DNA from: an uncultured Ruminococcus sp.
GTDB lineage: Bacteria; Bacillota; Clostridia; Oscillospirales; Ruminococcaceae
DNA: 6,416 bases
Direction of reading: 5' to 3'
NCBI GenBank assembly: GCA_947174965.1
Contig: CAMWKY010000128.1
Location: 1 to 6,416, forward strand
The notes under the pieces: model-generated
Told to the model about the DNA's origin: nothing
What the model saw: the letters and a program-made list of their open reading frames with translations, nothing else
Databases searched by the model: none
Program-made: the position numbers and the translations under genes
Shown here: positions 6,066 through 6,416 of the stretch, piece after piece
Numbering within the stretch: the stretch's first letter is position 1
Layout of the letters: each line of letters begins with the position of its first letter

Positions 6066-6416
6066 TTATGCACAAGTAATTACCTGTACATCTGGCATAC
6101 TGCATATCTCTACTAAGTTCAGCCATAACTGACTGTTCCAAGCTTCTTGTGTTATCAGATATTTTTTCATGATATTCAAAGAACCATTTATATCTGCATT
6201 AATTGTTTTGTTTTCTGCACTTCTGAATAAACCTCTGTGTACTCTTTTTCCTTGATAACTTTTATGTTTACAGATTTTTTCATCATCAAGAAAGGAACAT
6301 TTGCTTGTATAGGATTCTTCTTGTTCTATTATTGTAATGCCATGTAATCTGCATTTATACGATAGCATTTCTTTGAAAGTATAAAACGGTATCTGCTCAA
6401 AATTCTGATTATTTAC
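6066..6416 (-). CDS. tnpB: IS200/IS605-family TnpB (OrfB), C-terminal part, cut by the window edge
   Basis: The frame has no stop up to the last base of the window, so the 116 visible residues are the C-terminal part of a longer protein; an ATG at 6366-6368 is internal. TnpB is the RNA-guided RuvC-like nuclease encoded by IS200/IS605 and IS1341-type elements. Seen here are QNFEQIPFYTFKEML and GITIIEQEESYTSKCSFLD, then YQGKRVHRGLF and NADINGSLNI, whose Asp is the expected third RuvC catalytic residue. The usual C4 zinc ribbon (CxxC...CxxC) is not present; only two cysteines lie in that region, as I recall for a group of TnpBs with the YTSK-SFLD signature. The last 30 residues are poorly conserved and may mainly serve as DNA for the guide-RNA 3' part and the element's end. 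Whether tnpA is present, or the gene is intact, cannot be seen. It is transcribed toward the MATE gene. Confidence 0.9.
   Translation of the reverse strand, partial: VNNQNFEQIPFYTFKEMLSYKCRLHGITIIEQEESYTSKCSFLDDEKICKHKSYQGKRVHRGLFRSAENKTINADINGSLNIMKKYLITQEAWNSQLWLNLVEICSMPDVQVITCA
6070..6089 (-). other. Hairpin at the 3' end of tnpB, candidate IS right-end / guide-RNA structure
   Basis: Read as minus-strand RNA this stretch folds into an 8-bp stem (GUACAGGU pairing with ACUUGUGC, two G-U wobbles) with an AAUU tetraloop, ending one base before the tnpB stop codon. As DNA it is an imperfect palindrome, the kind TnpA recognises near IS200/IS605 ends. No T-tract follows, so it is not a standard terminator. 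The exact element boundary is not established. Confidence 0.5.

Noticed and set aside
1..6416. CRISPR array, tRNA or rRNA genes
   Set aside because: No regularly spaced repeats and no tRNA- or rRNA-like segments were seen; nearly all of the window is coding.

Overview
The window is AT-rich, with strong AGGAG-type ribosome binding sites and short intergenic gaps, as in a low-GC Firmicute. A secreted protein ending in a type I dockerin points to a cellulosome-forming or dockerin-bearing gut clostridium, and a Ruminococcus-like Oscillospiraceae member is the best guess. This assignment is inferred from gene content and was not tested by any search.

Layout from left to right. Positions 1-1427 (+ strand) hold a two-component system: the 3' part of a NarL/DesK-type sensor histidine kinase, coupled by an ATGA overlap to a NarL/FixJ response regulator. 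A bidirectional hairpin terminator (1434-1460) separates it from a convergent two-gene unit on the minus strand. That unit is transcribed from a strong promoter near 3081-3109: first the MTA/SAH nucleosidase gene (mtnN, 2374-3051), then, 13 bases later, the secreted dockerin protein (1467-2360). Divergent from mtnN is a GH25 lysozyme without a signal peptide (3148-3819). Its 3' end overlaps the convergent nudC (3797-4630), an NADH pyrophosphatase gene. The 5' end of nudC in turn overlaps a MATE-family multidrug exporter gene (4599-5990). At the right edge is the C-terminal part of an IS200/IS605-family TnpB (6066-6416), running off the window. The end of that mobile element lies within or next to the promoter region of the MATE gene.

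Functionally this is mostly ordinary chromosomal housekeeping and accessory content: signalling, methyl-thioadenosine recycling, nucleotide clean-up, drug efflux and cell-wall hydrolysis. I see no CRISPR array, tRNA, rRNA, defence island or clearly new multi-gene system. The points most worth a second look are the pairing of mtnN with a dockerin gene, the signal-less lysozyme, a 10-base tandem duplication that sets the stop codons of both lysozyme and nudC, the NudC signature variant, and the TnpB end with hairpins next to the MATE promoter.
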